Origin: Patiria miniata
Lineage: Eukaryota; Echinodermata; Asteroidea; Valvatida; Asterinidae
Direction: 5' to 3'
NCBI RefSeq assembly: GCF_015706575.1
Contig: NW_024037051.1
Location: 558,001-622,000 of the forward strand
Length of the DNA: 64,000 nt
Part shown: piece after piece, positions 40,700 to 51,155 of the stretch
Numbering within the stretch: position 1 is the first letter of the stretch
How the letters are laid out: every line of letters begins with the position of its first letter
Translations under genes and position numbers: made by a program
The notes under the pieces: generated by a model
The model's input: only the letters and a program-made list of their open reading frames with translations
Database searches by the model: none
Told to the model about the DNA's origin: nothing

Positions 40700-43600
40700 A
40701 AGTTCGTGTCGCGGGCGCTTGCAGGCATGGCTGTTAGACTGACTGCACATAGGGGTACTACTGGCATTGATGCGCTATATCTTGAATTTTCTCGGCAAGT
40801 ACTGGGTTTCAAGAACTGTCCTTTTGCCAGCTTGTTGGCCTGATCACAAGCTTCCGAACAAGGTATAGTTTGTGCAGAACTTCCCAGATTAAGGTACCGT
40901 TAGACCGCGATATACGAAGTTCGTGTCGCGGGCGCTTGCAGGCATGGCTGTTAGACTGACTGCACATAGGGGTTCTACTGGCATTGATGCGCTATATCTT
41001 AAATTTTCTCCGCAAGTACTGGGTTTCAAGACCTGTCCATTTGCCAGCTTGTTGGCCTGATCACAAGCTCCGAACAAGGTATAGTTCGTGCAGAACTTCC
41101 CAGGTTAAGGTACCGTTAGACCGCAATATACGAAGTTCGTGTCGCGGGCGCTTGCAGGCATGGCTGTTAGACTGACAGCACATAGGGGTACTACTGGCAT
41201 TGATGCGCTATATCTTGAATTTTCTCGGCAAGTACTGGGTTTCAAGAACTGTCCTTTTGCCAGCTTGTTGGCCTGATCACAAGCTTCCGAACAAGGTATA
41301 GTTTGTGCAGAACTTCTCAGGTTAAGGTACCGTTAGTCCGCGATATACGAAGTTCGTGTCGCGGGCGCTTGCAGGCATGGCTGTTAGACTGACTGCACAT
41401 AGGGGTTCTATTGGTATTGATGCGCTATATCTTAAATTTTCTCCGCAAGAACTGGGTTTCAAGACCTGTCCTTTTGCCAGCTTGTTGGCCTGATCACAAG
41501 CTTCCGAACAAGGTATAGTTTGTGCAGAATTTCCCAGGTTAAGGTACCGTTAGATCGCGATATACGAAGTTCGTGTCGCGTGCGCTTGCAGGCATGGCTG
41601 TTAGACTGACTGCACATAGGGGTACTACTGGCATTGATGCGCTATATCTTAAATTTTCTCCGCAAGTACTGGGTTTCAAGACCTTTCCTTTTGCCAGCTT
41701 GTTGGCCTGATCACAAACTTCCGAACAAGGTATAGTTTGTGCAGAACTTCCTAGGTTAAGGTACCGTTAGACCGCGATATACGAAGTTCGTGTTGCGGGC
41801 GCTTGCAGGCATGGCTGTTAGACTGACTGCACATAGGGGTTCTACTGGCATTGATGCGCTATATCTTAAATTTTCTCCGCAAGTACTGTGTTTCAAGAGC
41901 TGTCCTTTTGCAAGCTTGTTGGCCTGATCACAAGCTTCCGAACAAGGTATAGTTTGAGCAGAACTTCCCAGGTTAAGGTACCGTTAGATCGCGATATACG
42001 AAGTTCGTGTCGCGGGCGCTTGCAGGCTTGGCTGTTAGACTGACTGCACATAGGGGTACTATACTGGCATTGATGCGCTACATCTTGAATTTTCTCCGCA
42101 AGTACTCGGTTTCAAGACTTGTCCTTTTGCAATCTTGTTGGCCTGATCACAAGCTTTCGAACAAGGTATAGTTTGTGCAGAACTTCCCAGGTTAAGGTAC
42201 CGTTAGACCGCGATATACGAAGTTCGTGTCGCGGGCGCTTGCAGGCATGGCTGTTAGACTGACTGCACATAGGGGTACTACTGGCATTGATGCGCTATAT
42301 CTTGAATTTTCTCCGCAAGTACTGGGTTTCAAGACCTGTCCATTTGCCAGCTTGTTGGCCTGATCACAAGCTTTTGAACAAGGTATAGTTTGTGCAGAAC
42401 TTCCCAGGTTAAGGTACCGTTTGACCGCAATATACGAAGTTCGTGTCGCGGGCGCTTGCAGGCATGGCTGTTAGACTGACTGCACATAGGGGTACTACTG
42501 GCATTGATGCGCTATATCTTGAATTTTCTCGGCAAGTACTGGGTTTCAAGAACTGTCCTTTTGCCAGCTTGTTGGCCTGATCACAAGCTTCCGAACAAGG
42601 TATAGTTTGTGCAGAACTTCCCAGGTTAAGGTACCGTTAGACCGCGATATACGAAGTTCGTGTCGCGGGCGCTTGCAGGCATGGCTGTTAGACTGACTGC
42701 ACATAGGGGTTCTACTGGCATTGATGCGCTATATCTTAAATTTTCTCCGCAAGTACTGGGTTTCAAGACCTGTCCATTTGCCAGCTTGTTGGCCTGATCA
42801 CAAGCTCCCGAACAAGGTATAGTTTGTGCAGAACTTCCCAGGTTAAGGTACCGTTAGACCGCAATATACGAAGTTCGTGTCGCGGGCGCTTGCAGGCATG
42901 GCTGTTAGACTGACTGCACATAGGGGTACTACTGGCATTGATGCGCTATATCTTGAATTTTCTCGGCAAGTACTGGGTTTCAAGAACTGTCCTTTTGCCA
43001 GCTTGTTGGCCTGATCACAAGCTTCCGAACAAGGTATGGTTTGTGCAGAACTTCTCAGGTTAAGGTACCGTTAGTCCGCGATATACGAAGTTCGTGTCGC
43101 GGGCGCTTGCAGGCATGGCTGTTAGACTGACTGCACATAGGGGTTCTATTGGTATTGATGCGCTATATCTTAAATTTTCTCCGCAAGTACTGGGTTTCAA
43201 GACCTGTCCTTTTGCCAGCTTGTTGGCCTGATCACAAGCTTCCGAACAAGGTATAGTTTGTGCAGAATTTCCCAGGTTAAGGTACCGTTAGATCGCGATA
43301 TACGAAGTTCGTGTCGCGTGCGCTTGCAGGCATGGCTGTTAGACTGACTGCACATAGGGGTACTACTGGCATTGATGCGGTATATCTTAAATTTCTCCGC
43401 AAGTACTGGGTTTCAAGACCTTTCCTTTTGCCAGCTTGTTGGCCTGATCACAAGCTTCCGAACAAGGTATAGTTTGTGCAGAACTTCCTAGGTTAAGGTA
43501 CCGTTAGACCGCGATATACGAAGTTCGTGTCGCGGGCGCTTGCAGGCATGGCTGTTAGACTGACTGCACATAGGGGTTCTACTGGCATTGATGCGCTATA

Positions 43601-44050
43601 TCTTAAATTTTCTCCGCAAGTACTGTGTTTCAAGACCTGTCCTTTTGCAAGCTTGTTGGCCTGATCACAAGCTTCCGAACAAGGTATAGTTTGAGCAGAA
43701 CTTCCCAGGTTAAGGTACCGTTAGACCGCGATATACGAAGTTCGTGTCGCGGGCGCTTGCAGGCATGGCTGTTAGACTGACTGCACATAGGGGTACTATA
43801 CTGGCATTGATGCGCTACATCTTGAATTTTCTCCGGAAGTACTCGGTTTCAAGACTTGTCCTTTTGCAAGCTTGTTGGCCTGATCACAAGCTTCCGAACA
43901 AGGTATAGTTTGAGCAGAACTTCCCAGGTTAAGGTACCGTTAGACCGCGATATACGAAGTTCGTGTCGCGGGCGCTTGCAGGTATGGCTGTTAGACTGAC
44001 TGCACATAGGGGTACTACTGGCATTGATGCGCTATATCTTAAATTTTCTC
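40700..44050 (+). repeat. Eight-monomer higher-order repeat, about 1.74 kb period
   Basis: Paired markers lie 1737-1738 bp apart: ttctcggcaag at 40789 and 42526, and again at 41222 and 42960; aggggttctattggt at 41401 and 43139; tagatcgcga at 41551 and 43289. Eight monomers plus one two-base gain make 1738 bp. The second unit runs to within about 100 bp of the retrotransposon. Confidence 0.8.
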
Positions 44051-44120
44051 CGCAAGTACTCGGTTTCAAGACTTGTCCTTTTGACAGCTTGTTGGCCTGA
44101 TCACAAGCTTCCGAACAAGG

Positions 44121-44124
44121 TATA
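44121..44124. repeat. Target site duplication, left copy (TATA)
   Basis: TATA directly precedes the TGTGAC end of the left LTR. With one copy removed, the flanks rejoin as aaggTATAgtttgagc, the normal satellite sequence. The 4-bp duplication therefore marks the insertion point. Confidence 0.9.
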
Positions 44125-44867
44125 TGTGACCCTTCTAAATAATACGGGCTGAACGGCTGATTCTCAGTTTGTGCTGGTTTATTTCTGTTGAGGAACGAAG
44201 ACAACGTGTTACTTGGTCTTCGACCGAAAACAGAATCAAATATACAAAATACAAAAGAATGACTCTACAAAATACTTATGAAATAATCTAGATACTAAAT
44301 ACCAAAAAGGATTCATCAATATTTACTCAAGATCCCGCGGTTTGCGCCTAAATTCGGGCAGCGTCCGCCATATTGAATTTTAATGTGAAAACCCAATAAA
44401 TACAAGATAATTAATCCAATCTTATATAATAATGAAGAAATGAACTGCTGAATTCCTTCTACAATATCGAAATATCTATCACTCTTACGATAAGATAATT
44501 AAATGAATTCTTGAATACATGAAAAATCACAAGTCAATCAATATCCTGAAATAATCGAATATGCTTCCAAAATCAACTAAAATGACCTAAGAGCAATCTA
44601 AATCTACTCAAGGATAGTACCTGTTAACTGTGAATTAATATAAGTTATTATTATGAGAAAGATTGAGGTAAAATGTAAAAAGATCATTACCTGTTGAGGA
44701 ACGAAGACAACGTGTTACTTGGTCTTCGACCGAAAACAGAATGACGAAATGTGGAAAGCGCGCGAACTGGTTTACAAAACCAAGAGGGCGCTCGCTAATT
44801 TAAATAACAGAAAACGATTACGTAATGTAAAAATAAATAGAGGGGGGTTTGCATCGCAACCGTCACA
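44125..44867 (-). repeat. 3' LTR of the gypsy element
   Basis: 743 bp, bounded by TGTGAC and GTCACA, a 6-bp terminal inverted repeat with canonical TG...CA ends. It matches the LTR at 52671-53413 at 740 of 743 positions by eye. Read on the minus strand it lies downstream of pol and next to the polypurine tract, so it is the 3' copy. It contains a 52-bp internal direct repeat (44185-44236 and 44691-44742). Confidence 0.96.
44178..44183 (-). promoter_or_regulatory. Candidate poly(A) signal AATAAA in the 3' LTR
   Basis: On the minus strand the sequence reads AATAAA about 55 bases before the outer end of the 3' LTR, a normal place for the R/U5 polyadenylation signal of an LTR element. The same hexamer is in the 5' LTR at 52724-52729. 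The call is positional; the cleavage site is not known. Confidence 0.5.
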
Positions 44868-44880
44868 TTATTCCCCCTCG
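44868..44880 (-). other. Polypurine tract
   Basis: Directly inside the 3' LTR the minus strand reads CGAGGGGGAATAA, then TGTGAC of the LTR. A purine run abutting the 3' LTR is the expected plus-strand DNA primer site of LTR retrotransposons. Confidence 0.8.
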
Positions 44881-45393
44881 AGAGAAAATGTCGTCCTCGA
44901 CATTTTGTTTAACAGTACACTATTTATACAATGATAATGTAAGAAAGTATTAAATAATTAAATAAAGATAAACAGAATCATGACTTCTACTTTCCAATGT
45001 CATTATTATAACCACTAAATCAAACATCCGATCGGCGCCTCGTCCTCCAGAAATTCAAAGAAGTAAAAAAAAACACCAGTTATCCAAAATCACTTAGATT
45101 AATATCAAAATGTTTCCCTGAAAATCTGTCGTTTTGGACAATTAAGTTATTCTGATGCAAAAGATATATACATGGTAACATTACTTTCTATATAAAGGAA
45201 ATTAACATAATCCACCTTTGATTACGAAGATCAACCTTGTAATAGCATAATGCATAATATACATGAAAATAAAGAGATCATAATTTTCGTCTTTTCAAGA
45301 TCTCTGTCACCAGTGTTCGCAAGATAATCTTACATCATTATTAAAAGCAAATTAAATTTAATATATACAATTATATTTGGAATAGAGCCATGG
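44881..45393 (-). other. 3' noncoding region of the element
   Basis: About 510 bp of AT-rich sequence between the end of pol and the polypurine tract. I see no envelope-like frame, no transmembrane-rich frame and no satellite sequence, only the hairpin near its LTR-side end. Confidence 0.7.
44885..44906 (-). other. Hairpin just before the polypurine tract
   Basis: AAAATGTCG and CGACATTTT form a perfect 9-bp stem around a 4-nt loop, five bases upstream of the polypurine tract in the element's sense. It may shape the RNA near the plus-strand primer or form part of the 3' end; neither is proven. Confidence 0.6.
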
Positions 45394-48300
45394 TTAGATT
45401 GGACTGTTTTCTCGCAGAAGGAGTCTTAGACAAGCTTTTCTTCTTGTCTCGGCCATCTTTGGTTCCTTCCACTTTTCAAACAGTCGTCTTCCGGCGTTGA
45501 CTCTCTCTTGATGTGATTGGTATTGTGCTCGCTGCTGTTTGTTTTGACCAAGGAAGTCGTATGTCAACCTACTGACAGGTCTTCTGGTTCTGGTAGGTCT
45601 AGGGCTTGGTGGTGTGAGACAAGCTGTGCTGTCAGAGATGTTTAACTCATCTGGGGTCTCGTTAGCCTGCGTGCTCAGTACCTCAGGAGTTAGTGATGGT
45701 GGTAAGATTGAAGGAGAAGTATCATCACTGTTTCTCGTACCAAGATCAATCATTGGAGTAAGCACAGGTGGTGAAGGTGAAGGTGATTCTGTTTCTACTT
45801 GGAGAAATGCTATGTCCACCTCTTCCTCGCTGGTTTCACTTTCTTCCATGCCTATCTTTTGAGGTTGGTCATCTGCCTGTTCCGTGTCGGGCTCTGTTTT
45901 TGTTTGAGTGTTCGTCGGGGGCACGTCTCTTCTCAAGCTGGCCTCTTCCATGGGCAGAAACATACATGGAGTCAGCAGATTTCTGTGTACGGTTCTCTCT
46001 CTTCCATTATTAAGAGAACGGAGGGTATACACCGGAAGGTCTTGATGCTTAGATATTACTACGTAGGGTTGTGACTCCCACCTGTCGGCTAACTTGCTAG
46101 TTCCGACCAGATGTTTATTTTGGACAAGGACTCTGTCACCTATACGTAGGGGGGCGATACAGGAACCTCTGTCATAAAGGCGTTTCTGTTTCGCCTTTGC
46201 CTGCTTGACGAAGTCGCTAGCCCTTTTGTACGAGGCTTGAAGTCTGTCCCTCAGCTGTTCGACATACTCATCGTAATTTGGTGTTTCTCTCTCCGTGGAC
46301 TTGAGTCCGAACATCAAGTCAACTGGTAGGTTTGGATGTCTGCCGAACATGAGATAAAATGGAGCATAACCGGTAGAGTCGTGTCGTGTGGAATTATAGG
46401 CGTGTGTCATTGTTCCTACGTATTGTTTCCAGTCTTTCTTCTGGTTTTCTTCGAGCGTACCAAGCATGTTCAGCAGAGTGTGGTTGAAGCGTTCTGTAAG
46501 GCCATTCCCTTGAGGATGGTAGGGGGTTGTTCGACTTTTTTTGATGCCAGAGATCTTACAGAGTTCCCGGATGAGCTGACTTTCGAAATTACGACCCTGG
46601 TCCGCGTGTATTCTCACCGGAAATCCATAGTGCTGAATTATCTTCTCCCAGAGTATCTTGGCAACCGTGTCGGCCTTTTGATCGCGAGTAGGGAACGCCT
46701 GAGCATATTTGGTGAAATGGTCGGTTATGACCAGTATGTTTTCATAACCGCCTTTGCTCCTTTCCAACTTGAGATAATCGATGCAAAGTAGCTCCATAGG
46801 TTCGCTTGTGCTGATGTTGATCAAAGGTACACGAGTTTTTGTGGAGGGAGTCTTCCTCAGGCAGCATCTCTTGCAGTGCTCGCACCAGGTTTTGATGTCC
46901 TGTGCCATCTTAGGCCAAAAAAACCTGTTTCTTGCCATGTCGAGCGTTCTGTCAAAGCCAAGGTGGCCGAAGTCATTGTGGAGAGATCTCATGACAGTGT
47001 CTCTGTATTGTTGAGGAAGAACAAGTTGTTCTGCTGTTGATCCATCCTGGTTCTTTCTCAGACGATAGAGCACGCCATCCCTCATCTGGAGCTTTGCCCA
47101 TTGTCGTAAACAGATGAGACATCCAAGCTGTTCGCAACCTCTCTCTTCTCTGGTTGGCTTTCTGCCCTTCTCCATGTAGTGTATGACTCTGGCGATATTA
47201 TGATCACTTCTCTGGGCTGAAATGATGTCTTTTTTCGATAGTCTAGGCAAGTCATTGGTTGGTCCTGGCATGTGACTCTCGGTCGTGACTTCACATCTAG
47301 CTACTGGAGGCTGTACAAAGAGATTTGGTTCTAGTGGGTGACTGTTGCAGATGGCTTGCACGATGTGAGGTGGGATGGTGATGGCGTCCTTCTGGAATGT
47401 CAGGAGAGTCCTCGAGGTATCAGAATGTGGTTTGCGAGATAGCGCATCGGCTGCTTCGTTGCTCTTGCCTGGTTTGTACTTCACGGTGAAGTTGAACTGG
47501 GATAACGCAGCAATCCATCTTTGGCCTGTTGCATCTAGCTTGGCAGAGGTGGTGACATACAGGAGAGGATTGTTATCAGTCAGCACTGTAAATTGGTTGC
47601 CCAGTAGGTAATCTCGAAACTTGTCAGTAATTGCCCACTTCATCGCTAAGAATTCTAGCTTGTGCGCTGGGTAGCGAGATTCGGCGGGGCAGAGAACTCT
47701 ACTGGCGTATGCGATGACTCGTTCCGTTCCTTCCTGTACTTGGCTTAGAACAGCTCCGAGCCCGACTCCTGACGCATCAGTCTGCAGGATGAATGGGAGT
47801 GAGTAGTTGGCGTAGGCGAGGATCGGTGGAGATGTCAACTGTTGTTTCAATTGATCCATGGCCATCTGACAATCATCCGTCCAAATGAATGGTGGGGTTA
47901 CAGATGTAGAGGTTTTTCTGATCTTCCTCTTCTTCCGTCTTGGGTCACCGGATGTGAGTTTGTAGAGAGGTGAGGCAATGTGCGAATACCCTTTAATGAA
48001 GCGCCTATAGTAGCCGGTGAAGCCGAGAAATCGTTGTAATTCTTTGCGGCTAGTGGGGGTTGGCCAGTGTTGTACTTGCACAGTTTTGTCTGGATCACTA
48101 CAGATACCTTTGCCCGAAACAATGTGACCAAGATACTTTACTTCTTCTTGGAGAAGGTTACACTTAGACGGCTTGAGTTTTAGGCCATGTTGTCTCAGGC
48201 ATGAGAATACTTTGGCGAGACGGTCAAGATGTTCTTCGAAGTTGGTAGAGAAAATGATTATGTCGTCGAGATACAGCAGACATGTGACATAGTTTTGCTC

Positions 48301-49812
48301 TCCTAGACAAGTCATCATAAGGCGTTGGAACGTAGCCGGAGCATTGGCTAACCCGAAAGGCATCCGGTTACATTCATATAAGCCCATGGGAGTAGTGAAG
48401 GCTGTCTTGGGTATGTCTTTTTCTTCCATTTGGACTTGCCAGTAGCCTGATGTAAGGTCTAATGTGGTGAAGAGTTGGGCGTTTCCAAGGGCATCCAGAG
48501 CTTCGTCAATGCGTGGGAGTGGATAAGCATCCCGTACAGTTTTGCTGTTCAGACGACGGTAGTCGATGCATATTCGCAATGAGCCATCTTTCTTATGTGC
48601 AATCACGATCGGCGAGGCAAAGGGACTGCTACTTCTACGAATTACGTCTGTTTCCTCCATGGCCTTGAGGTGATCCTTGACAGCTTGGTATTGCGAAGGT
48701 GGGACTCGGCGATGAGGAAGTCGAAATGGTTGATTATCTATGAGTGGAATGCTGTGCTTAATCGTTGATGTACATCCGAAGTCAAGTGAACTAGATGAGA
48801 ATACATCAGAGTATTCTTGAACAAGATTTTCCAGCTGTTTCTTCTGTGACTCGCTGTCAAATTTCGCAGTGGAGAGGTCTACCGGAGGCGTAAATCTTAC
48901 ATCTGATGGATCATCATGGACTTGACTCTGATCTGTCGGAGTTGTGCATTCATGGTCTCTATCTTTCCGTCTAGATTGTGACCTATCTTGATTTTGATGG
49001 CGTGGTAGATCATCAATGCGCAAGATGGACGATAACTGTGCCAGTTTACAATTGTGTCTGATGGTTATGGGTTTTGCAGAAATGTTGCACAGTCTCACAG
49101 GTACTTGGCAGTTAGGTCCAACATCTGTGACTAGGTTGCTGACTTTCAAGCATGAAGAGCTTTGAGGAAAATTCTCGACGACTGCGGTGTAAGGAAGGCC
49201 TTGACCACGGGGTGCTTGACAAATGATGTCTTCTTCTTGGCCTGGTGATATCACTCGGGGATTTCGCCCGATGTACTTCGCGTAGCCGATAGTACCATCA
49301 TGGTGGTTACCAGGTTCCGAAGCGGTGAGGCTGCTGAATGCTGCATGCCATGCAGAGCTCTTCGTCTGAAGATGTCGCGTGAATTGGTTACTCTTTGCTA
49401 TTTGCTGATCCCTCTTGACAGCTCTGATCACATTGGTACCAATGAGGACTGGAACATCTCTGCGGTAACTATATGTTGGTACCACGAATGCAGGGACATC
49501 TTCATAAACAACGTCCATTATATCAAGGGTAACTGGTACGATGCCTAAGTGAGGTACACTATGCCCACTCGCACTCTCGATGGAAACTTCTGTAGGAGAG
49601 GGTTCTCTGTTCTGGAGCTCAGGATGTCGCTTCCAAAGGTCTTCTGTTATTGAAGTGATCTGCGAACCAGAATCTATCAAGGCAGTATAATTGACGCCAT
49701 TTATCTTGACTACATCTTCATTGTTAGGACCAATTAATTGTTGATGGTGAGGCTTGCTATCATGTTGGAATATTGTTGATTGTCGAGATGCGCTGTTTGA
49801 ATTAGACTTCAT
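45394..49812 (-). CDS. pol: Pol polyprotein of the gypsy element
   Basis: About 1470 codons, uninterrupted. It would be cut into enzymes that copy the element RNA and insert the DNA. Protease: residues about 35-130, active site DSG at 47-49 and an LIG flap-side motif near 122. Reverse transcriptase: about 350-545, with D451 in the LDL motif and YLDD at 513-516. RNase H: about 670-790, with acidic residues D678, E719, D745 and D788. Integrase: zinc-binding H944, H949, C976 and C979, then D1011, D1070 and E1106 with the usual 35-residue spacing between the last two. A C-terminal region near 1220-1280 resembles the post-core integrase domain; no chromodomain follows, only a Ser/Pro/Glu-rich tail of about 190 residues. 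The ATG overlaps the gag terminator as ATGA in another frame. The family commonly links Gag and Pol by frameshifting; here stop-start coupling is also possible. Confidence 0.93.
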   Translation of the reverse strand: MKSNSNSASRQSTIFQHDSKPHHQQLIGPNNEDVVKINGVNYTALIDSGSQITSITEDLWKRHPELQNREPSPTEVSIESASGHSVPHLGIVPVTLDIMDVVYEDVPAFVVPTYSYRRDVPVLIGTNVIRAVKRDQQIAKSNQFTRHLQTKSSAWHAAFSSLTASEPGNHHDGTIGYAKYIGRNPRVISPGQEEDIICQAPRGQGLPYTAVVENFPQSSSCLKVSNLVTDVGPNCQVPVRLCNISAKPITIRHNCKLAQLSSILRIDDLPRHQNQDRSQSRRKDRDHECTTPTDQSQVHDDPSDVRFTPPVDLSTAKFDSESQKKQLENLVQEYSDVFSSSSLDFGCTSTIKHSIPLIDNQPFRLPHRRVPPSQYQAVKDHLKAMEETDVIRRSSSPFASPIVIAHKKDGSLRICIDYRRLNSKTVRDAYPLPRIDEALDALGNAQLFTTLDLTSGYWQVQMEEKDIPKTAFTTPMGLYECNRMPFGLANAPATFQRLMMTCLGEQNYVTCLLYLDDIIIFSTNFEEHLDRLAKVFSCLRQHGLKLKPSKCNLLQEEVKYLGHIVSGKGICSDPDKTVQVQHWPTPTSRKELQRFLGFTGYYRRFIKGYSHIASPLYKLTSGDPRRKKRKIRKTSTSVTPPFIWTDDCQMAMDQLKQQLTSPPILAYANYSLPFILQTDASGVGLGAVLSQVQEGTERVIAYASRVLCPAESRYPAHKLEFLAMKWAITDKFRDYLLGNQFTVLTDNNPLLYVTTSAKLDATGQRWIAALSQFNFTVKYKPGKSNEAADALSRKPHSDTSRTLLTFQKDAITIPPHIVQAICNSHPLEPNLFVQPPVARCEVTTESHMPGPTNDLPRLSKKDIISAQRSDHNIARVIHYMEKGRKPTREERGCEQLGCLICLRQWAKLQMRDGVLYRLRKNQDGSTAEQLVLPQQYRDTVMRSLHNDFGHLGFDRTLDMARNRFFWPKMAQDIKTWCEHCKRCCLRKTPSTKTRVPLINISTSEPMELLCIDYLKLERSKGGYENILVITDHFTKYAQAFPTRDQKADTVAKILWEKIIQHYGFPVRIHADQGRNFESQLIRELCKISGIKKSRTTPYHPQGNGLTERFNHTLLNMLGTLEENQKKDWKQYVGTMTHAYNSTRHDSTGYAPFYLMFGRHPNLPVDLMFGLKSTERETPNYDEYVEQLRDRLQASYKRASDFVKQAKAKQKRLYDRGSCIAPLRIGDRVLVQNKHLVGTSKLADRWESQPYVVISKHQDLPVYTLRSLNNGRERTVHRNLLTPCMFLPMEEASLRRDVPPTNTQTKTEPDTEQADDQPQKIGMEESETSEEEVDIAFLQVETESPSPSPPVLTPMIDLGTRNSDDTSPSILPPSLTPEVLSTQANETPDELNISDSTACLTPPSPRPTRTRRPVSRLTYDFLGQNKQQRAQYQSHQERVNAGRRLFEKWKEPKMAETRRKACLRLLLRENSPI

Positions 49813-51155
49813 TGGGCTTGTTGGTTGTTGGCCTCTGACGGCTTGCCCATCGGCCGCGGGCCCTTGGGGTTTAAAGGAACACTTCTACATCCTTTGGCAA
49901 TGTGCCCCTCGTTACCACATCTATGACAGATGAAAACCCGTTGGCCAGCAGGCTGTTGGTCTTCCTTCGGGTGCTGATATCGCCGTGGTCTTGTAGAGAT
50001 CTGCTCAACCTTCTGTGCTAATTGATGTACAGTAAGTAGCAGGTCTTGCAAAACGTCGTGATCGGTACTGGACTTGGGCTTATTGTCCACCAGTTGGTTT
50101 CGTTGATGGTCAGTCGCATCTGGCGTGCTTGACGAAGATCGCTGATGGTACTGAGGGCGAATCTGCTGGGATTGCTGGGACTGGATCTTGGCTTCTGTCT
50201 TCACAGCTGCAGCAATTCGAGATTCTCGTTCCAATTGACGAAGCTCAACTTGAAGTTCTCTAAATGTCATCTCCCTTGGTCTCATTGGTGCCAGTCTCTG
50301 CGTGACTTTTTCATCTTTGACGCCTCTCATGAATTGTTGCGTGAGCATGCTGTTTCTGTTTGGAAATGGGCGTCTAAGACTTCATCTCTCTTCGATGATC
50401 CTCAATGTTGCTTCAAGCTCGACGGCGTATATGCTCGGTACCTCGTTGGGAAGTCTCACACGCTCGTAGAAGTTGGCCAATGGATCACCAGTTAGAAATA
50501 CATCTCCAAATTGTGCCTTGAGTTCTACGAAAGCGTGGCTAGGGGTCTGATGTGTCGGAGGTAGATTGAGGACCAGTTTTCTGGCGGCTCCGCCGAGATA
50601 TCTGACGATGGTGGAAAACTGGAGTTCTGTAGGCATAGACGTGGTCTCGATGAGGTACGTCACGTCTCGTACCCAATCATCAACGGCAATGGTTGCACCT
50701 TGGTCGCGCCCAGTGAAGATCGGTACAGTTTTCACCTGATGCGATGGAAGAAGACGATGCTGAGATGTAGGCATTGGAGACGAACGGTCAGGTCTGTGTT
50801 GATCCTGTGGTGTAAGCACTGGATAACCAGTTGAAGTAGAACCTCGTCTCAATATGGGGGTAGGCCTTATGGGGGTTGAACGCTGTATATGTGAATCTTG
50901 TACTGGTTGTCGGGGTGTGCTGCGAGATAGTCGTCTCTCGATGTCTTCCAGTTGCGTTAGCATTTGGTCTGTGGTGAGCTGGATGTTACGCAGATCTTCT
51001 TGAAAGGGAAATGCCTGTTGAGGTATGCGTCTTTCCTTGGGTCTGGTGTCTTGAGGGAGGTTGAGTCGAGGTCGACGAGACGACATTTGACCAATTGGTG
51101 CGGTGGTTGATGGGAAGATTTCGTCGTCGGACAAATGCATTCTAGAGGCTGCCAT
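49809..51155 (-). pseudogene. gag: Gag region of the gypsy element, appears interrupted about once
   Basis: This lies upstream of pol and encodes the structural protein that packages the element RNA. The likely start is the ATG at 51155 (MAASRM...); upstream sequence in that frame is hydrophobic and low in likeness to Gag, so it is taken as leader. The N-terminal part is proline-, serine- and arginine-rich. The middle resembles the helical Gag core of metaviruses in general composition only. The C-terminal part is glutamine-rich and ends with a CCHC zinc knuckle (C-X2-C-X4-H-X4-C) at about 49887-49928, the nucleic-acid-binding motif typical of nucleocapsid. Its terminator overlaps the pol ATG. 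It looks broken, with about one interruption. Whether a product is still made is unknown. Confidence 0.8.

Larger units (their letters stand above)
34505..44124 (+). repeat. Divergent satellite block with higher-order repeats
   Basis: About 44 copies of the same monomer, in the same orientation, with many substitutions shared by subsets of copies. Recurrent variants include gttagAccgcg or gtttgaccgcAata, tactCggtttcaagacTt, ttctcGgcaag, gtttgAgcag, gcAagcttg, ggggtactaTActgg (a two-base gain making 219 bp) and gcgTgcgc. Variants recur at fixed multi-monomer spacings, which shows higher-order organisation. The first 600 bp or so after the gap also carry single-base losses like those on the other side. 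The block ends at TATA, where the retrotransposon is inserted. Confidence 0.95.

Noticed and set aside
43929-44204. Frame joining the 3' LTR with satellite
   Set aside because: It is a chance fusion across the insertion point and also starts at TTG.
44881-45393. An envelope gene downstream of pol
   Set aside because: Only about 0.5 kb of AT-rich sequence is present, with no long frame, signal peptide or membrane segment.
45614-49548. Plus-strand frames of about 70-150 codons opposite pol
   Set aside because: They are antisense shadows of the long pol frame without domains of their own.
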